NCBI RefSeq assembly: GCF_016918935.1
Contig: NZ_JAFFOB010000015.1
Location: 248,001 to 312,000, forward strand
DNA from: Roseitranquillus sediminis
GTDB taxonomy: Bacteria > Pseudomonadota > Alphaproteobacteria > Rhodobacterales > Rhodobacteraceae
Length of the DNA: 64,000 nucleotides
Reading direction: 5' to 3'
Shown: piece by piece, positions 44,264 through 54,033 of the stretch
How positions within the stretch are numbered: the stretch's first letter is position 1
Layout of the letters: every line of letters begins with the position of its first letter
The notes under the pieces: model-generated
Databases searched by the model: none
Seen by the model: the letters and a program-made list of their open reading frames with translations, nothing else
Told to the model about the DNA's origin: nothing
Made by a program: the position numbers and the translations under genes

Positions 44264-44281
44264 CCCGGCTTGGGTGCCGGG
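44264..44281 (-). terminator. hairpin between the peptidoglycan-binding gene and tRNA-Leu
   Basis: CCCGGC pairs perfectly with GCCGGG around a six-base loop, about 75 bases past the minus-strand gene ending at 44357 and just before the tRNA. No long T-run follows, so termination strength is uncertain. Confidence 0.4.
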
Positions 44282-44356
44282 GTCATAACCAAAGCGAAAC
44301 TGCGTGTGAAGAGGCAATTTCGCCGGGGCCGGAAGAGGCGACCCCGGCCAGTGTGC

Positions 44357-45703
44357 CTATTGGTTGACGCTGAAAGTCGGCAGGACCGCCGCAGGCTGCG
44401 GAGACGGCAGCGCCGTCGAGTCCGCGTCGCCGCCGTTCAGTTCGGCCGCGGCAAGCGTGATGAGCGTTTGGCGCTCGGGCTGCCCGGGCGCGAAGACGGC
44501 CCGCTGACCCTGATCTATCGCTTCGGCGCTCATCTGGTACCAGGCGAGCGCGAGGTCCGGACGCTGCGAGGCGCCGAAGCCCTGTGCCAGGTGATGCCCC
44601 AGAAGCTCGCCGTAGACCCGCTCGCCAAGTGCTGTCAGCAGCAGGGCCGAACCAAGCGCGACTTCGAGGTCATCGGTCCTGTAGCCGACCGAGAGACAGA
44701 TCCGGGACGTCCCCGCCAGCTGGGCCGGCGACAAGCCGGTCTCGAGCACGAACGACGCGACATCCGCCAGGACATCCGCCCCCGGCCGCAGCGACAGGGC
44801 CGAGACGTGCGGCCGCATCGTCGGCGCGAAGGCGCGGCACTGCTCGACCATCTCGGCGCTTGTGACGCCCTCGACCTTGCCGGCAAGCTCCTCGCCGGCG
44901 GCGATGGCGTAGGTCCGCGCGAGGCAGAACTGCTCGTTCAGCGCGAAAGCGGCGTCGGTCATCGTGGCCGGTGTGGTGAAACCGCCATTCGTGCTGGTCA
45001 GGAGCGAGACCTTGTTGCAGTGCGACGCCAGCGACTCCGCGGCGTCGGCACCCATGAAGTTGGGCAGCGACACCTGTGGAGCCGCTGCCGTAACGACCTC
45101 TGCGGCTTCCGGATCGAGGACGGTGGCTGGCGCGGCGGCGGCCACCGCGGGAGGCTGTGCTGCGACCTGCGGCTGAGGTCCGGCCATTGGAGGCATGGCC
45201 TGCGTGAACGCCATCTGAGGCTGCTGCATCCCGGCGAGGTGGGATCGGTAGGCGACCAGCAGCTCCTGCGGCGTCCGCACGCTCGTCACCGCCGCACCAC
45301 CGGTCGAGGCCCAACTGTAGGCGGACATCAGGTAGTCGCGCTCGTGCGGCTGGATATGGCCGCTGGCCGGATAACCCATCTGCGCCTGGTAGCGGGAGAC
45401 CGCCGCCCGCGTGCCCGGCCCTACGGCACCGTCCACCGCGCCTGCGCTGAAGCCGAAGTAGTTGAGCGCGGTCTGCATGTCGCGGTTGATCTGCCGCTGG
45501 GCACTGCTGACTGCGGGAGCGGAGCGACGGACGACCACGGTCCGCTGCTGCCGACGCTGCTGGTCCTTGGCGATCGCATGCCCGATAATGCCGCCGACGA
45601 GCGCGCCCGCAATGGCGTCGCCGGCATCCGCCGCGGCACGGCTGGCACCCGTGATGGCCACCGCCGACATGAGACATGCAGTTGTAAAGCGCCTAGCAAA
45701 CAT
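44357..45703 (-). CDS. secreted peptidoglycan-binding-domain protein of unknown function
   Basis: A 448-residue protein with a signal peptide of about 25 residues ending ASRAAADA. Next comes a glycine-zipper-like segment AIAGALVGGIIGHAIAKDQQ, then a peptidoglycan-binding domain 1 (INRDMQTALNYFGFSAGAVD, then GAVGPGTRAAVSRYQAQMGY) near residues 72-118. A Pro/Ala/Gln-rich linker leads to a 230-residue helical C-terminal domain with several Cys, which I do not recognise. It probably works in the periplasm on the cell wall. The ATG has GGAGG-like GAGGCTC upstream. Confidence 0.75.
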   Translation of the reverse strand: MFARRFTTACLMSAVAITGASRAAADAGDAIAGALVGGIIGHAIAKDQQRRQQRTVVVRRSAPAVSSAQRQINRDMQTALNYFGFSAGAVDGAVGPGTRAAVSRYQAQMGYPASGHIQPHERDYLMSAYSWASTGGAAVTSVRTPQELLVAYRSHLAGMQQPQMAFTQAMPPMAGPQPQVAAQPPAVAAAAPATVLDPEAAEVVTAAAPQVSLPNFMGADAAESLASHCNKVSLLTSTNGGFTTPATMTDAAFALNEQFCLARTYAIAAGEELAGKVEGVTSAEMVEQCRAFAPTMRPHVSALSLRPGADVLADVASFVLETGLSPAQLAGTSRICLSVGYRTDDLEVALGSALLLTALGERVYGELLGHHLAQGFGASQRPDLALAWYQMSAEAIDQGQRAVFAPGQPERQTLITLAAAELNGGDADSTALPSPQPAAVLPTFSVNQ

Positions 45704-45816
45704 GGAAGAGCCTCCAGCTATGACTTTCGATATATGCGCGCGACCCTATCACGAATCCGTTGCTTGCCGGAGCGGAATCTGCCGATGCGTCAGCTGCTGG
45801 CCCGAGCGAGGGTGAC

Positions 45817-46554
45817 GTGACGGCCTTCCTCACGTCCCGCGGCCTGACCGCATACGAGGAGGCGGTGCGCCGGATGGAGGCTCTTGCGGCGGGCATCGCG
45901 CGGGGCGAGGAGGACGAGGCGGTCTGGCTGGTTGAGCACCCGCCGCTCTACACCGCCGGGACGAGCGCACGGCCGGAGGATTTGCGCGACCCGTCGCGCT
46001 TCCCGGTCCATGCGACCCGCCGCGGCGGGCAGTACACCTATCACGGACCGGGACAGAGGGTCGTCTACGTCATGCTGGACGTCGGCGCGCGCGGGCGGGA
46101 CGTGCGCCGCTTCGTTCATGCACTAGAGGAGTGGGTGATCGCGACGCTGGCCGAGTTCAGCGTCCGCGGCGAGCGGCGCGAGGGCAGGGTGGGCGTCTGG
46201 GTCGTGCGTCCCGAGAAGCCGTCGCACCCGGATGGCAGCGTCCGCGAGGACAAGATCGCCGCGATCGGTGTCCGTATACGCCGCTGGGTCAGTTTCCACG
46301 GCCTCTCCATCAACGTCGAGCCGGACCTGAGCCACTTTGACGGCATCGTGCCCTGCGGCATCGCCGGGCACGGCGTGACGAGTCTCGTCGATCTCGGTCT
46401 GCCGGTGACGATGGGCGACGTCGACGACGCGCTTCGCCGCACGTTTCCGAAGGTCTTTCCGTCTCTCCCGCCGATTCCCGAGCGCAGGGGCGCGACACTT
46501 TTTCCGCGGCAGCCGGTACAAGAGGGCGTTGCTCCTTCGCCGCGAGGACTTTAG
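45817..46554 (+). CDS. lipB: lipoyl(octanoyl) transferase
   Basis: A 245-residue Lip[32 protein letters not shown], the catalytic Lys region [18 protein letters not shown] and the catalytic Cys in [13 protein letters not shown] are all present. It moves octanoate from ACP to the E2 subunits and the glycine cleavage protein. The start is set at GTG 45817, five bases after GAGGG; an in-frame TTG at 45760 would add a 19-residue Ala/Ser-rich extension not typical of the family. Confidence 0.92.
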   Translation: MTAFLTSRGLTAYEEAVRRMEALAAGIARGEEDEAVWLVEHPPLYTAGTSARPEDLRDPSRFPVHATRRGGQYTYHGPGQRVVYVMLDVGARGRDVRRFVHALEEWVIATLAEFSVRGERREGRVGVWVVRPEKPSHPDGSVREDKIAAIGVRIRRWVSFHGLSINVEPDLSHFDGIVPCGIAGHGVTSLVDLGLPVTMGDVDDALRRTFPKVFPSLPPIPERRGATLFPRQPVQEGVAPSPRGL

Positions 46555-46611
46555 AACGCCGAGAACGCGGCGCTCGTCGTGCGCCCGGATCGTGCAATCA
46601 GGAGACATCCC

Positions 46612-48285
46612 ATGGCCGACGCCGCCGTACATGGCCACGAGCATGAGGACAATCGCGGGTTCTTCACCCGCTGGTTCATGTCCACGAACCACAAGGACAT
46701 CGGCATCCTCTACCTGCTGACGGCTGCGCTCGCCGGCTTCATCTCGGTCGCCTTCACTGTCTACATGCGGCTCGAGCTGATGGATCCGGGCGTCCAGTAC
46801 ATGTGCCGCGAGGGTGCGCGACTGCTGCCCGCGGCGGTAGAGAATTGCACGCCGAACGGTCACCTCTACAACGTGCTCATCACCGCGCACGGTGTGCTGA
46901 TGATGTTCTTCGTGGTGATCCCGGCGCTCTTCGGCGGCTTCGGCAACTTCTTCATGCCGCTGCAGATCGGCGCGCCAGACATGGCGTTTCCGCGGATGAA
47001 CAACCTCAGCTACTGGCTGTTCGTCGCCGGCACCACGATGGCGGTCTGCTCGGTTTTCGCTCCCGGCGGCAACGGTCAGGCGGGCTCCGGTATCGGCTGG
47101 GTGCTCTACCCGCCCCTCTCGACAACCGAGCAGGGCTTCTCGACCGATCTTGCGCTCTTCGCGGTCCACCTGTCCGGTGCATCCTCGATCCTCGGCGCGA
47201 TCAACATCATCACGACCTTCCTCAACATGCGGGCTCCGGGCATGACCCTCTTCAAGGTGCCGCTGTTCGCATGGTCGATCTTCGTCACCGCCTGGCTGAT
47301 CCTGCTGGCGCTGCCGGTACTTGCGGGCGCGGTCACGATGCTGATCACCGACCGCAATTTCGGCACCACGTTCTTCGACCCGGCGGGTGGGGGCGACCCG
47401 GTGCTCTACCAGCACATCCTGTGGTTCTTCGGGCACCCCGAGGTCTACATCGTGATCCTGCCCGCCTTCGGCATCGTCAGCCACGTCGTGGCGACGTTCA
47501 GCCGCAAGCCGATCTTCGGCTACCTGCCGATGGTCTGGGCGCTGATCGCGATCGGCGTGCTCGGCTTCGTCGTCTGGGCGCACCACATGTACACGGTGGG
47601 GATGAGCCTGACCCAGCAGAGCTACTTCATGCTGGCGACGATGGTTATCGCGGTGCCGACCGGCATCAAGATCTTCTCATGGATCGCCACGATGTGGGGC
47701 GGAAGCCTGTCGTTCGAGACGCCGATGCTCTTCGCGATCGGCTTCATCTTCCTCTTCACGGTGGGCGGCGTGACTGGCATCGTGCTGAGCCAGGCATCGA
47801 TAGACCGCTACTACCACGACACCTATTATGTGGTGGCGCACTTCCACTACGTGATGAGCCTCGGCGCCGTCTTCGGGATCTTTGCGGGGATCTACTACTG
47901 GTTCTCCAAGATGACCGGGCGCCAGTATCCCGAGTGGGCGGGCAAGGTGCACTTCTGGACGTTCTTCATCGGCGCCAACCTCACCTTCTTCCCGCAGCAC
48001 TTCCTCGGCCGGCAGGGGATGCCGCGCCGCTACATTGACTATCCGGACGGGTTCGCCTTCTGGAACAGCGTGTCGAGCTGGGGCGCGTTCCTCTCCTTCG
48101 CCTCGTTCCTGTTCTTCATCGGTGTGATCGCCTACTCGCTTTTCCGCGGTGCGCGCGAGGCCCGGCCTAACTACTGGAACGAGCACGCGGACACGCTCGA
48201 GTGGACGCTACCGACGCCGCCGCCCGAGCACACGTTCGAGACGCTGCCGAAGCGCACCGACTGGGACCGCAGCGTCGCGCACTGA
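46612..48285 (+). CDS. ctaD: cytochrome c oxidase subunit I (aa3-type)
   Basis: A 557-residue heme-copper oxidase core subunit with twelve helices. The start [19 protein letters not shown] is characteristic. Key residues are the low-spin heme His in [11 protein letters not shown], the D-channel Asp in [20 protein letters not shown], the CuB/Tyr site [20 protein letters not shown] and the His pair in VWAHHMY, then the heme a3/a ligands in VAHFHYVMS. Subunits II and III and the assembly genes are not adjacent, as in many Rhodobacterales. Confidence 0.96.
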   Translation: MADAAVHGHEHEDNRGFFTRWFMSTNHKDIGILYLLTAALAGFISVAFTVYMRLELMDPGVQYMCREGARLLPAAVENCTPNGHLYNVLITAHGVLMMFFVVIPALFGGFGNFFMPLQIGAPDMAFPRMNNLSYWLFVAGTTMAVCSVFAPGGNGQAGSGIGWVLYPPLSTTEQGFSTDLALFAVHLSGASSILGAINIITTFLNMRAPGMTLFKVPLFAWSIFVTAWLILLALPVLAGAVTMLITDRNFGTTFFDPAGGGDPVLYQHILWFFGHPEVYIVILPAFGIVSHVVATFSRKPIFGYLPMVWALIAIGVLGFVVWAHHMYTVGMSLTQQSYFMLATMVIAVPTGIKIFSWIATMWGGSLSFETPMLFAIGFIFLFTVGGVTGIVLSQASIDRYYHDTYYVVAHFHYVMSLGAVFGIFAGIYYWFSKMTGRQYPEWAGKVHFWTFFIGANLTFFPQHFLGRQGMPRRYIDYPDGFAFWNSVSSWGAFLSFASFLFFIGVIAYSLFRGAREARPNYWNEHADTLEWTLPTPPPEHTFETLPKRTDWDRSVAH

Positions 48286-48290
48286 GGGCG

Positions 48291-48854
48291 ATGCCGCTTG
48301 AATGGCAAGAAACAAGAGACGCGGCCCCCGACGGGGCCGTGTCCTGCATTGCGCCGGTGCTTCGGTTACACCTCTGGCCGCACAGGTCCCTCAGCGCGAA
48401 CGGCTTTGTCACGTTCGTAGGCGCGACCGCGGCATTGCTGGCGGTGCCGCTCCTGCCCCTGATCGGGACGGTGCTTGTCTGGATGCTCCTGCCCTTCCTG
48501 CTTGGTGCGCTGGCGCTGGTCTGGGTGGCGCTGCGGGTCAGCGCGGCGCAGGGGCGCCTGACCGAGACGCTGTCTCTCGCGCCACGGAGGGTCGAGCTGG
48601 TGCGACGCGAGGTGCACGGCGACGAGCGGCTCTGGTCAGCGGACCCAGCGTGGGTCAGCGTCCATCTCCATCGCACAGGCGGTCCGGTGGAGAACTACCT
48701 CACTCTGCGCGGCGGCGCTCGTGAGGTGGAGATCGGCGCGTTCCTCTCTGCCGAGGAGCGGCTGGCGCTTCATTCCGAACTCGAAAGCGCGCTGATTCGC
48801 ATCAAGCGGACCTGCGGCGCAGAGCGGAGCGCAGCTACCCTAAGCGCGCTTTGA
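48291..48854 (+). CDS. DUF2244 membrane protein
   Basis: A 187-residue protein that starts five bases after ctaD. Two adjoining membrane helices occupy about residues 42-85, and the hydrophilic C-terminus with REVHGDERLWSADPAWVSVH and LTLRGGAREVEIGAFLSAEE is typical of DUF2244, a family usually linked to cytochrome oxidase genes. Its 3' end overlaps the convergent YqeY gene by 20 bases. The function is unknown; a part in oxidase assembly is a guess from position. Confidence 0.85.
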   Translation: MPLEWQETRDAAPDGAVSCIAPVLRLHLWPHRSLSANGFVTFVGATAALLAVPLLPLIGTVLVWMLLPFLLGALALVWVALRVSAAQGRLTETLSLAPRRVELVRREVHGDERLWSADPAWVSVHLHRTGGPVENYLTLRGGAREVEIGAFLSAEERLALHSELESALIRIKRTCGAERSAATLSAL

Positions 48855-49293
48855 CCATTGGGCCAACGGCGGCGAAGTCCATCCGGCCCGGGTACTCGGA
48901 CTTCAGGATGCCCATGACCCGGCCCATGTCACGAATCGAGCTCGCGCCGGCCTCCGCGATAGCTTGGTCGATGGCTGCCGACACCTCGTCCTTGGAGAGC
49001 CTCCGCGGCAAGAAGCCTTCGATGATGGCGATCTCCCGGCGCTCCTTCTCGGCAAGCTCCAGCCGCCCGCCTTCCTCGTAGGCGCGGGCGCTCTCGTGCC
49101 GCTGCTTCACCATCTTGCCGAGGATCTGCAGCACGATTTCGTCGGTGACGCCACCCTCCTCGCTCTGCCCGCGCATCGCTATGTCGCGATCACGGATGGC
49201 GGCGTTGATGAGGCGCAACGTGGAGACACGCTCCGCCTCCTTGTCGCGCATGGCGACCTTGAGCGCGTCCTCGATCTGGTTCCGCAGCGCCAT
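48835..49293 (-). CDS. GatB/YqeY domain protein
   Basis: A 152-residue protein: MALRNQIEDALKVAMRDKEA, STLRLINAAIRDRDIA, a helical middle with QILGKMVKQRHESARAYEEG, then IIEGFLPRRLS and MGRVMGILKSEYPGRMDFA. This is the complete YqeY form of the domain found at the C-terminus of GatB. The start is the ATG after GAGGCGAGG; more upstream starts add an unconserved extension. It is divergent from carA, as in most alphaproteobacteria. Confidence 0.93.
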   Translation of the reverse strand: MALRNQIEDALKVAMRDKEAERVSTLRLINAAIRDRDIAMRGQSEEGGVTDEIVLQILGKMVKQRHESARAYEEGGRLELAEKERREIAIIEGFLPRRLSKDEVSAAIDQAIAEAGASSIRDMGRVMGILKSEYPGRMDFAAVGPMVKARLG

Positions 49294-49433
49294 TCGGTGC
49301 CTCGCCTCTTGCATCCTGAGGCGCGGAGATAGCCCGGCGGCCGCCAAGGGACAACTGGCATCCCCGACGCAGCCTTGACCCCTCCAAGGGGCGGTCATAG
49401 GTTCCGCGCCGTCCCGCCCCCTGGAGAGCACCG

Positions 49434-50576
49434 ATGATCGCGCACCCGACCGCCTGTCTTGCCCTCGCCGACGGGACCGTGTTCTTCGGTCGCGGCTTCG
49501 GCGCCACTGGTCAGACGGTGGCCGAACTCTGCTTCAACACGGCGATGACCGGCTATCAGGAGATCATGACGGATCCGTCTTACGCGGGTCAGATCGTCAC
49601 CTTCACCTTCCCCCACGTCGGCAACGTCGGCGTGACGCCGGAAGACGAGGAGGCGGCGGACCCGGTCGCGTCCGGTCTCGTGGTGAAATGGGACCCGACC
49701 GAGCCTTCGAACTGGCGCGCCGCCGAGGCGCTGGCGCCGTGGCTCGAGCGGCGGGGCCGGATCGGCATCGGCGGCATCGACACCCGGCGGCTGACGCGTG
49801 CGATCCGGCATCAGGGTGCCCCGCATGTCGCGCTGGCGTACGACCCCGAGGGGCGCTTCGACATCGCCGAACTGGTGGCAAAGGCACGCGCCTTTCCCGG
49901 GCTGGTCGGCCGTGACCTTGCGCGGGACGTCACCTGCGCCCAGTCCTACCGCTGGAACGAGATGCGGTGGGCCTGGCCCGAGGGTTACGCCCGCCGCGAA
50001 GAGCCGGGCCTGCGCGTGGTCGCCATCGACTACGGCGCCAAGCGCAACATCCTTCGTTCGCTGGCGTCGGCGGGCTGTGACGTCACTGTCTTGCCGGCGA
50101 CCGCGACCGCGCAGGACATCCTCGACCTCGATCCGCAGGGCCTGTTCCTCACCAACGGTCCCGGCGATCCCGCCGCCACGGGAGAATACGCCGTGCCGAT
50201 GATCCGCGAGGTGCTGGACCGGACAGAGCTACCCGTCATGGGCGTCTGCCTCGGGCACCAGGTGCTGGCGCGCGCCCTCGGCGCGCGCACCATCAAGATG
50301 AACCACGGCCACCATGGCGCGAACCATCCGGTCAAGGACCGCGAGACGGGCAAGGTCGAGATCACCTCGATGAATCACGGTTTTACCGTCGACTCGCAGA
50401 GCCTCCCCGAGAACGTGATCGAGACGCACGTCTCGCTCTTCGACGGGTCGAACTGCGGCATTCGCATGCGCGACCGACCGGTCTTCTCCGTCCAGTACCA
50501 CCCGGAGGCGAGCCCGGGCCCGCAAGACAGTTACTACCTCTTCGAGCGATTCGCGTCCTCGATGCAGCGCGGCTGA
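49434..50576 (+). CDS. carA: carbamoyl-phosphate synthase small subunit
   Basis: A 380-residue glutaminase subunit. The N-terminal CPSase domain has GTVFFGRGFGATG and CFNTAMTGYQEIMTDPSYAG; the class I amidotransferase domain has the nucleophile Cys in MGVCLGHQVLARAL, and the His-Glu of the triad in QYHPEASPGP. It feeds ammonia to CarB for arginine and pyrimidine synthesis. carB is not in the window. The ATG follows GGAGAGCACCG. Confidence 0.96.
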   Translation: MIAHPTACLALADGTVFFGRGFGATGQTVAELCFNTAMTGYQEIMTDPSYAGQIVTFTFPHVGNVGVTPEDEEAADPVASGLVVKWDPTEPSNWRAAEALAPWLERRGRIGIGGIDTRRLTRAIRHQGAPHVALAYDPEGRFDIAELVAKARAFPGLVGRDLARDVTCAQSYRWNEMRWAWPEGYARREEPGLRVVAIDYGAKRNILRSLASAGCDVTVLPATATAQDILDLDPQGLFLTNGPGDPAATGEYAVPMIREVLDRTELPVMGVCLGHQVLARALGARTIKMNHGHHGANHPVKDRETGKVEITSMNHGFTVDSQSLPENVIETHVSLFDGSNCGIRMRDRPVFSVQYHPEASPGPQDSYYLFERFASSMQRG

Positions 50577-50584
50577 GGGCGGCG

Positions 50585-50599
50585 TTAACCATCCGTTAC
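50585..50599. promoter_or_regulatory. possible CtrA-like site TTAA-N7-TTAC
   Basis: TTAA at 50585-50588 and TTAC at 50596-50599 are separated by seven bases, one mismatch from the alphaproteobacterial CtrA box TTAA-N7-TTAA. It lies in the short AT-rich gap before the glycosyltransferase gene. A single site of this length can arise by chance. Confidence 0.35.
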
Positions 50600-50662
50600 C
50601 GTTAATTCTTCCTTTACCGCTCGGGCGCAGATAACGCCGGTACGTTCGTCGCGCCGGCTGCC

Positions 50663-52627
50663 ATGCTCCAGACCAATCTCCGCCTAGTTACCGATACCGC
50701 GCGCCCGGCCGACGGGCCTGCGCAGGCGCCGCGTGAACGACCGGACCTCGGCGCGCTGCTCGTCGAGCGCGGGCTCGTCTCGCACCGCGATCTGGTGCAG
50801 GCGCAGGTCATGCAGGCCGGACGCGACCTGCGGCTCGAGGATGTGCTGCTGGCACACGGCCTGGTTTCGGAAGCAGATCTCTACGAAACGGTGGCCCAGC
50901 AGTGGGGAGGTTCGCTCGCCGATCTCGTCGAGGAGCCAGCCGACGCGCGCCTTGTCGATGCGGTCGGCGCGTCACGATGCCTGCGCGAGCGGATGGTTCC
51001 CTGGCGGCGCGCCGGCAGCGACGTCGTCATCGCCACCAGCCGCCCGGACCTCTTCGAGGCGCAGAAGGACGCGCTCGCGCAGATCGTCGGTCCTGTCCGG
51101 ATGGCCGTGGCCGCTCCGCAGGCGGTGGAGCGGGCCATCCTCGCCGTGCGGCAGCGCCACCTGGCGCGTCTTGCCGAACTTCGGGTGCCGGCCGAGATGA
51201 GCTGCCGCGGCCGCCTGGGGCGACTGGTGGCCGCGGCGGTGCTGACGCTGACGTTGGCGGGCCTCGCGCTCACGGCGCTCGAGCCGCTGGTGGGCTTCGG
51301 CATCTTTGCCGCGTGGGCGGTGCTGACCTTGGTCGCGACGGCGGCGCTGAAGGCCGCGGCGACGGTGGCCGTCCTGCGCGACCGGAAACGCGGTGCATCC
51401 GGCGAGGCCGCGGTGACGCCACTGACGCGGATGCCGGCGGTTTCCATCCTCGTGCCGCTCCTCCGTGAGAAGGAGATCGCGGGTCGGTTGATTGCGCGGC
51501 TGTCGCGCCTCGACTACCCGCACGAGTTGCTCGACATCTGCCTCGTCGTCGAGGAGGACGACACCGTCACGCAGCAAACGATCGCGGAGACGGTCCTGCC
51601 GCCATGGATGCGGCAGGTCGTCGTGCCGCACGGCGGGGTGCAGACAAAGCCGCGCGCGCTGAACTACGCGCTCGATTTCTGCCGCGGCTCCATCATCGGC
51701 GTCTACGATGCCGAGGATCGGCCAGACCCCGACCAGATCCGGCACGTGGTGACCGGCTTCGCAATGCGCGGACCCGAGGTCGCGTGTCTCCAGGGCGTGC
51801 TCGACTACTACAACGCGTCGCAGAACTGGCTCTCGCGATGCTTTACCATCGAGTACGCCGCATGGTTCCGCCTGGTCCTGCCGGGTCTCGCGCGACTAGG
51901 GCTCGTTGTGCCGCTAGGGGGAACAACGTTGTTCTTTCGCCGCGACGTGCTGGAAGCGCTGGGCGGCTGGGACGCGCACAATGTCACCGAGGATGCCGAC
52001 CTGGGCCTGAGACTGGCGCGCCGCGGCTATCGAACGGAACTCCTGACGACGGTGACGCAGGAGGAAGCGAACTGCCGGGCCTGGCGGTGGGTGAAGCAGC
52101 GCTCGCGCTGGCTCAAGGGCTACGCGATGACCTATGCCGCGCACATGCGAGACCCGGTTTGCCTGTGGCGCGATCTGGGGGCCTGGCGCTTCTTTGGCGT
52201 GCAGGTGATGTTCCTCGGCACGCTGTCGCAGTTCGCACTGGCGCCGGTGCTCTGGTCCTTCTGGCTGCTCTTTCTTGGGCTGCCCCACCCGATGGCGGGG
52301 ACGCCGGCGCCGGTCCTCTGGACCATCGGCGGCCTGTTTCTGGCGACGGAGGCACTGAATGTCGCCGTCGCCGCGCTGGGCGTGGCAAGGCCGTCGCACC
52401 GTTGGCTGATCCCTTGGGCGCCGACGCTCCATGTCTACTACTCGCTTGGTGCCATTGCGGCATGGAAAGGGCTGCTGGAGCTGCTGACGAAGCCGTTCTT
52501 CTGGGACAAGACCCAGCATGGCGTGTCGCCTGGTGTCGCTGGTGCCAAGCCGACAGCCGTTCCCGCGCCGCCGCGGCCGCCCCAGCTGCTCGGCGAACCG
52601 GCGCAGGAGGTCGGACGGGCCGGCTGA
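50663..52627 (+). CDS. membrane glycosyltransferase family 2 with N-terminal MshE/GspE domain
   Basis: A 654-residue protein. Residues about 25-150 form an MshEN/GspE-N-type domain (LGALLVERGLVSHRDLVQAQ and LVSEADLYETVAQQWGG), the module that binds cyclic-di-GMP in MshE-type ATPases. Two helices follow, then a processive GT2 domain with the acidic motif IGVYDAEDRPDPDQ, the TED motif NVTEDADLGLRLARRGYR and QRSRWLKGYA, the QxxRW word of cellulose- and hyaluronan-type synthases. Further helices close the protein. It resembles XagB/NfrB-like enzymes that make an exopolysaccharide or adhesin. Neighbour genes give no sugar hint. Confidence 0.85.
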   Translation: MLQTNLRLVTDTARPADGPAQAPRERPDLGALLVERGLVSHRDLVQAQVMQAGRDLRLEDVLLAHGLVSEADLYETVAQQWGGSLADLVEEPADARLVDAVGASRCLRERMVPWRRAGSDVVIATSRPDLFEAQKDALAQIVGPVRMAVAAPQAVERAILAVRQRHLARLAELRVPAEMSCRGRLGRLVAAAVLTLTLAGLALTALEPLVGFGIFAAWAVLTLVATAALKAAATVAVLRDRKRGASGEAAVTPLTRMPAVSILVPLLREKEIAGRLIARLSRLDYPHELLDICLVVEEDDTVTQQTIAETVLPPWMRQVVVPHGGVQTKPRALNYALDFCRGSIIGVYDAEDRPDPDQIRHVVTGFAMRGPEVACLQGVLDYYNASQNWLSRCFTIEYAAWFRLVLPGLARLGLVVPLGGTTLFFRRDVLEALGGWDAHNVTEDADLGLRLARRGYRTELLTTVTQEEANCRAWRWVKQRSRWLKGYAMTYAAHMRDPVCLWRDLGAWRFFGVQVMFLGTLSQFALAPVLWSFWLLFLGLPHPMAGTPAPVLWTIGGLFLATEALNVAVAALGVARPSHRWLIPWAPTLHVYYSLGAIAAWKGLLELLTKPFFWDKTQHGVSPGVAGAKPTAVPAPPRPPQLLGEPAQEVGRAG

Positions 52628-52630
52628 GGC

Positions 52631-53270
52631 TCAACCCTCCGCACCCGCCTCGTGCCTGAGGCGCGTCTCGTAGACGGCCGGGATGTGCCACCGCTGGCCA
52701 CGTCCGCCGCAGGCCCGTCACCCCGCGCGATCGCGTCGACGATGAACGCGTGCTCGTCGAGCGCGACGGGCGCCGCGACCCTGAACGGCCAGCGACGTCT
52801 CAGCCATCAGCGCCATGGAGCGGTGACGAGGTCGAGCTGCTGGACCAGGTGGCGGTTGTGCGACGCGAGGTGGATCTGCCGGTGAACGCGTCGGTTCGCC
52901 CGCGCGAGGGCAGGGGGATCGCCGACCAGCGACCGATCCTCCTCCAGCATGGCCGACAGCACCCGCACCTCCTCTCCGATCGCATGCCGCACCGCCTCCT
53001 GAGCGGCGAGCGCCTCGAGCCCTGCGTGGACCACATAGAGCTCCGCCCTCTGGTTGTGGTCGAGCGCCGCTACGATCAGGCTGCGCCCGTCCCGCACCAG
53101 CAGGGACTGCTTCTCGAGCCGCTGGGGCGCCTCGCGCTCGGCGTCTGCGAGACAGCGAAACGCTTGCCCAGCTCGCTCTCCACCAGCCGGTCGCCGGGGC
53201 GATAGATGCCGGTGTCGATCGCCTGCAGGATCGGATCGTAGGCGTCTCTCTGCGGCTTGGCTCCGGTCAT
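52631..53270 (-). pseudogene. GntR-family (FCD) regulator, broken by several frameshifts
   Basis: Translation pieces in three frames add up to one whole FadR-type regulator. It starts MTGAKPQRDAYDPILQAIDT with ESELGKRFAVSQT, shifts near 53143, goes on as REAPQRLEKQSLLVRDGRS to HLASHNRHLVQQLDLV, shifts near 52815 to HRSMALMAETSLAVQGRGA, shifts again to VALDEHAFIVDAIARGDGPA, and shifts a last time to WHIPAVYETRLRHEAGAEG and a stop. I count three one-base losses and one gain. Conserved residues are otherwise kept, so decay is recent. The end lies four bases from the glycosyltransferase stop. Confidence 0.82.
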
Positions 53271-53342
53271 GGCGCAACCTATCCCCCGCCCCCGCGGCCT
53301 GTCGAGGTGGACCGATGACGCCGCATCGGCTATGGCGAAGCC

Positions 53343-53990
53343 ATGCATGCCGCCTCGTTCGCCCACGTGCGCCACTGGGTCTTCGACCTCGACAACACCC
53401 TTTACTCGCCCGAGGTGCGCCTCTTCGAGCAGATCCAGCTCAAGATGACGCAATGGGTGATGGAGGCGCTGAGGCTCGATCGGGCCGCGGCCGACGCGCT
53501 GCGAGCCGACTACTGGCGGCGGTATGGCACCACGCTCGCCGGCCTGATGGAGGAGCACGGGATCGACCCCGATCCCTATCTGGAGGTCGTGCACGAGATC
53601 GCGCTGGATGCCCTGACGCCCGATCCCGACCTCGCCGCGGCAATCGGGGCACTGCCTGGGCGGCGCATCGTCTTCACCAACGGCTCCGCCCCCTATGCCC
53701 GCCGCGTACTGGCGGCGCGCGGGCTCGAGGGGCTGTTCCACGCGGTCTATGGCGTGGAACACGCGCGCTACCGGCCGAAACCTGAGATCGTCGCCTATCA
53801 GACGGTGTTCGGGACCGACGGCTGCGAGCCGGCGACGGCGGCGATGTTCGAGGACGACGTGCGCAACCTGCGGGAGCCGCACGCGCTGGGTATGCGCACG
53901 GTACTGGTCGCGCCAGAGGCCGTGGAAGCGCCGCATGTGCACCACCACACCGTCGACCTTACGGCTTTCCTCGCGCGCCTCGGCGGCTGA
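53343..53990 (+). CDS. pyrimidine 5'-nucleotidase (HAD superfamily)
   Basis: A 215-residue HAD phosphatase. Motif I is VFDLDNTLYSPE near residue 15, motif II IVFTNGSAPYARRV, the Lys of motif III is in RYRPKPE and motif IV is MFEDDVRNLREP. The helical cap has the form of SDT1/PhoB-like pyrimidine nucleotidases, which in alphaproteobacteria commonly start HVRHWVFDLDNTLY. It dephosphorylates nucleoside monophosphates in the cytoplasm. Confidence 0.9.
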   Translation: MHAASFAHVRHWVFDLDNTLYSPEVRLFEQIQLKMTQWVMEALRLDRAAADALRADYWRRYGTTLAGLMEEHGIDPDPYLEVVHEIALDALTPDPDLAAAIGALPGRRIVFTNGSAPYARRVLAARGLEGLFHAVYGVEHARYRPKPEIVAYQTVFGTDGCEPATAAMFEDDVRNLREPHALGMRTVLVAPEAVEAPHVHHHTVDLTAFLARLGG

Positions 53991-54033
53991 AGGCGCCTTT
54001 CCGGCATGGTGCAGGCGGGCTAGGTCACCGGCG

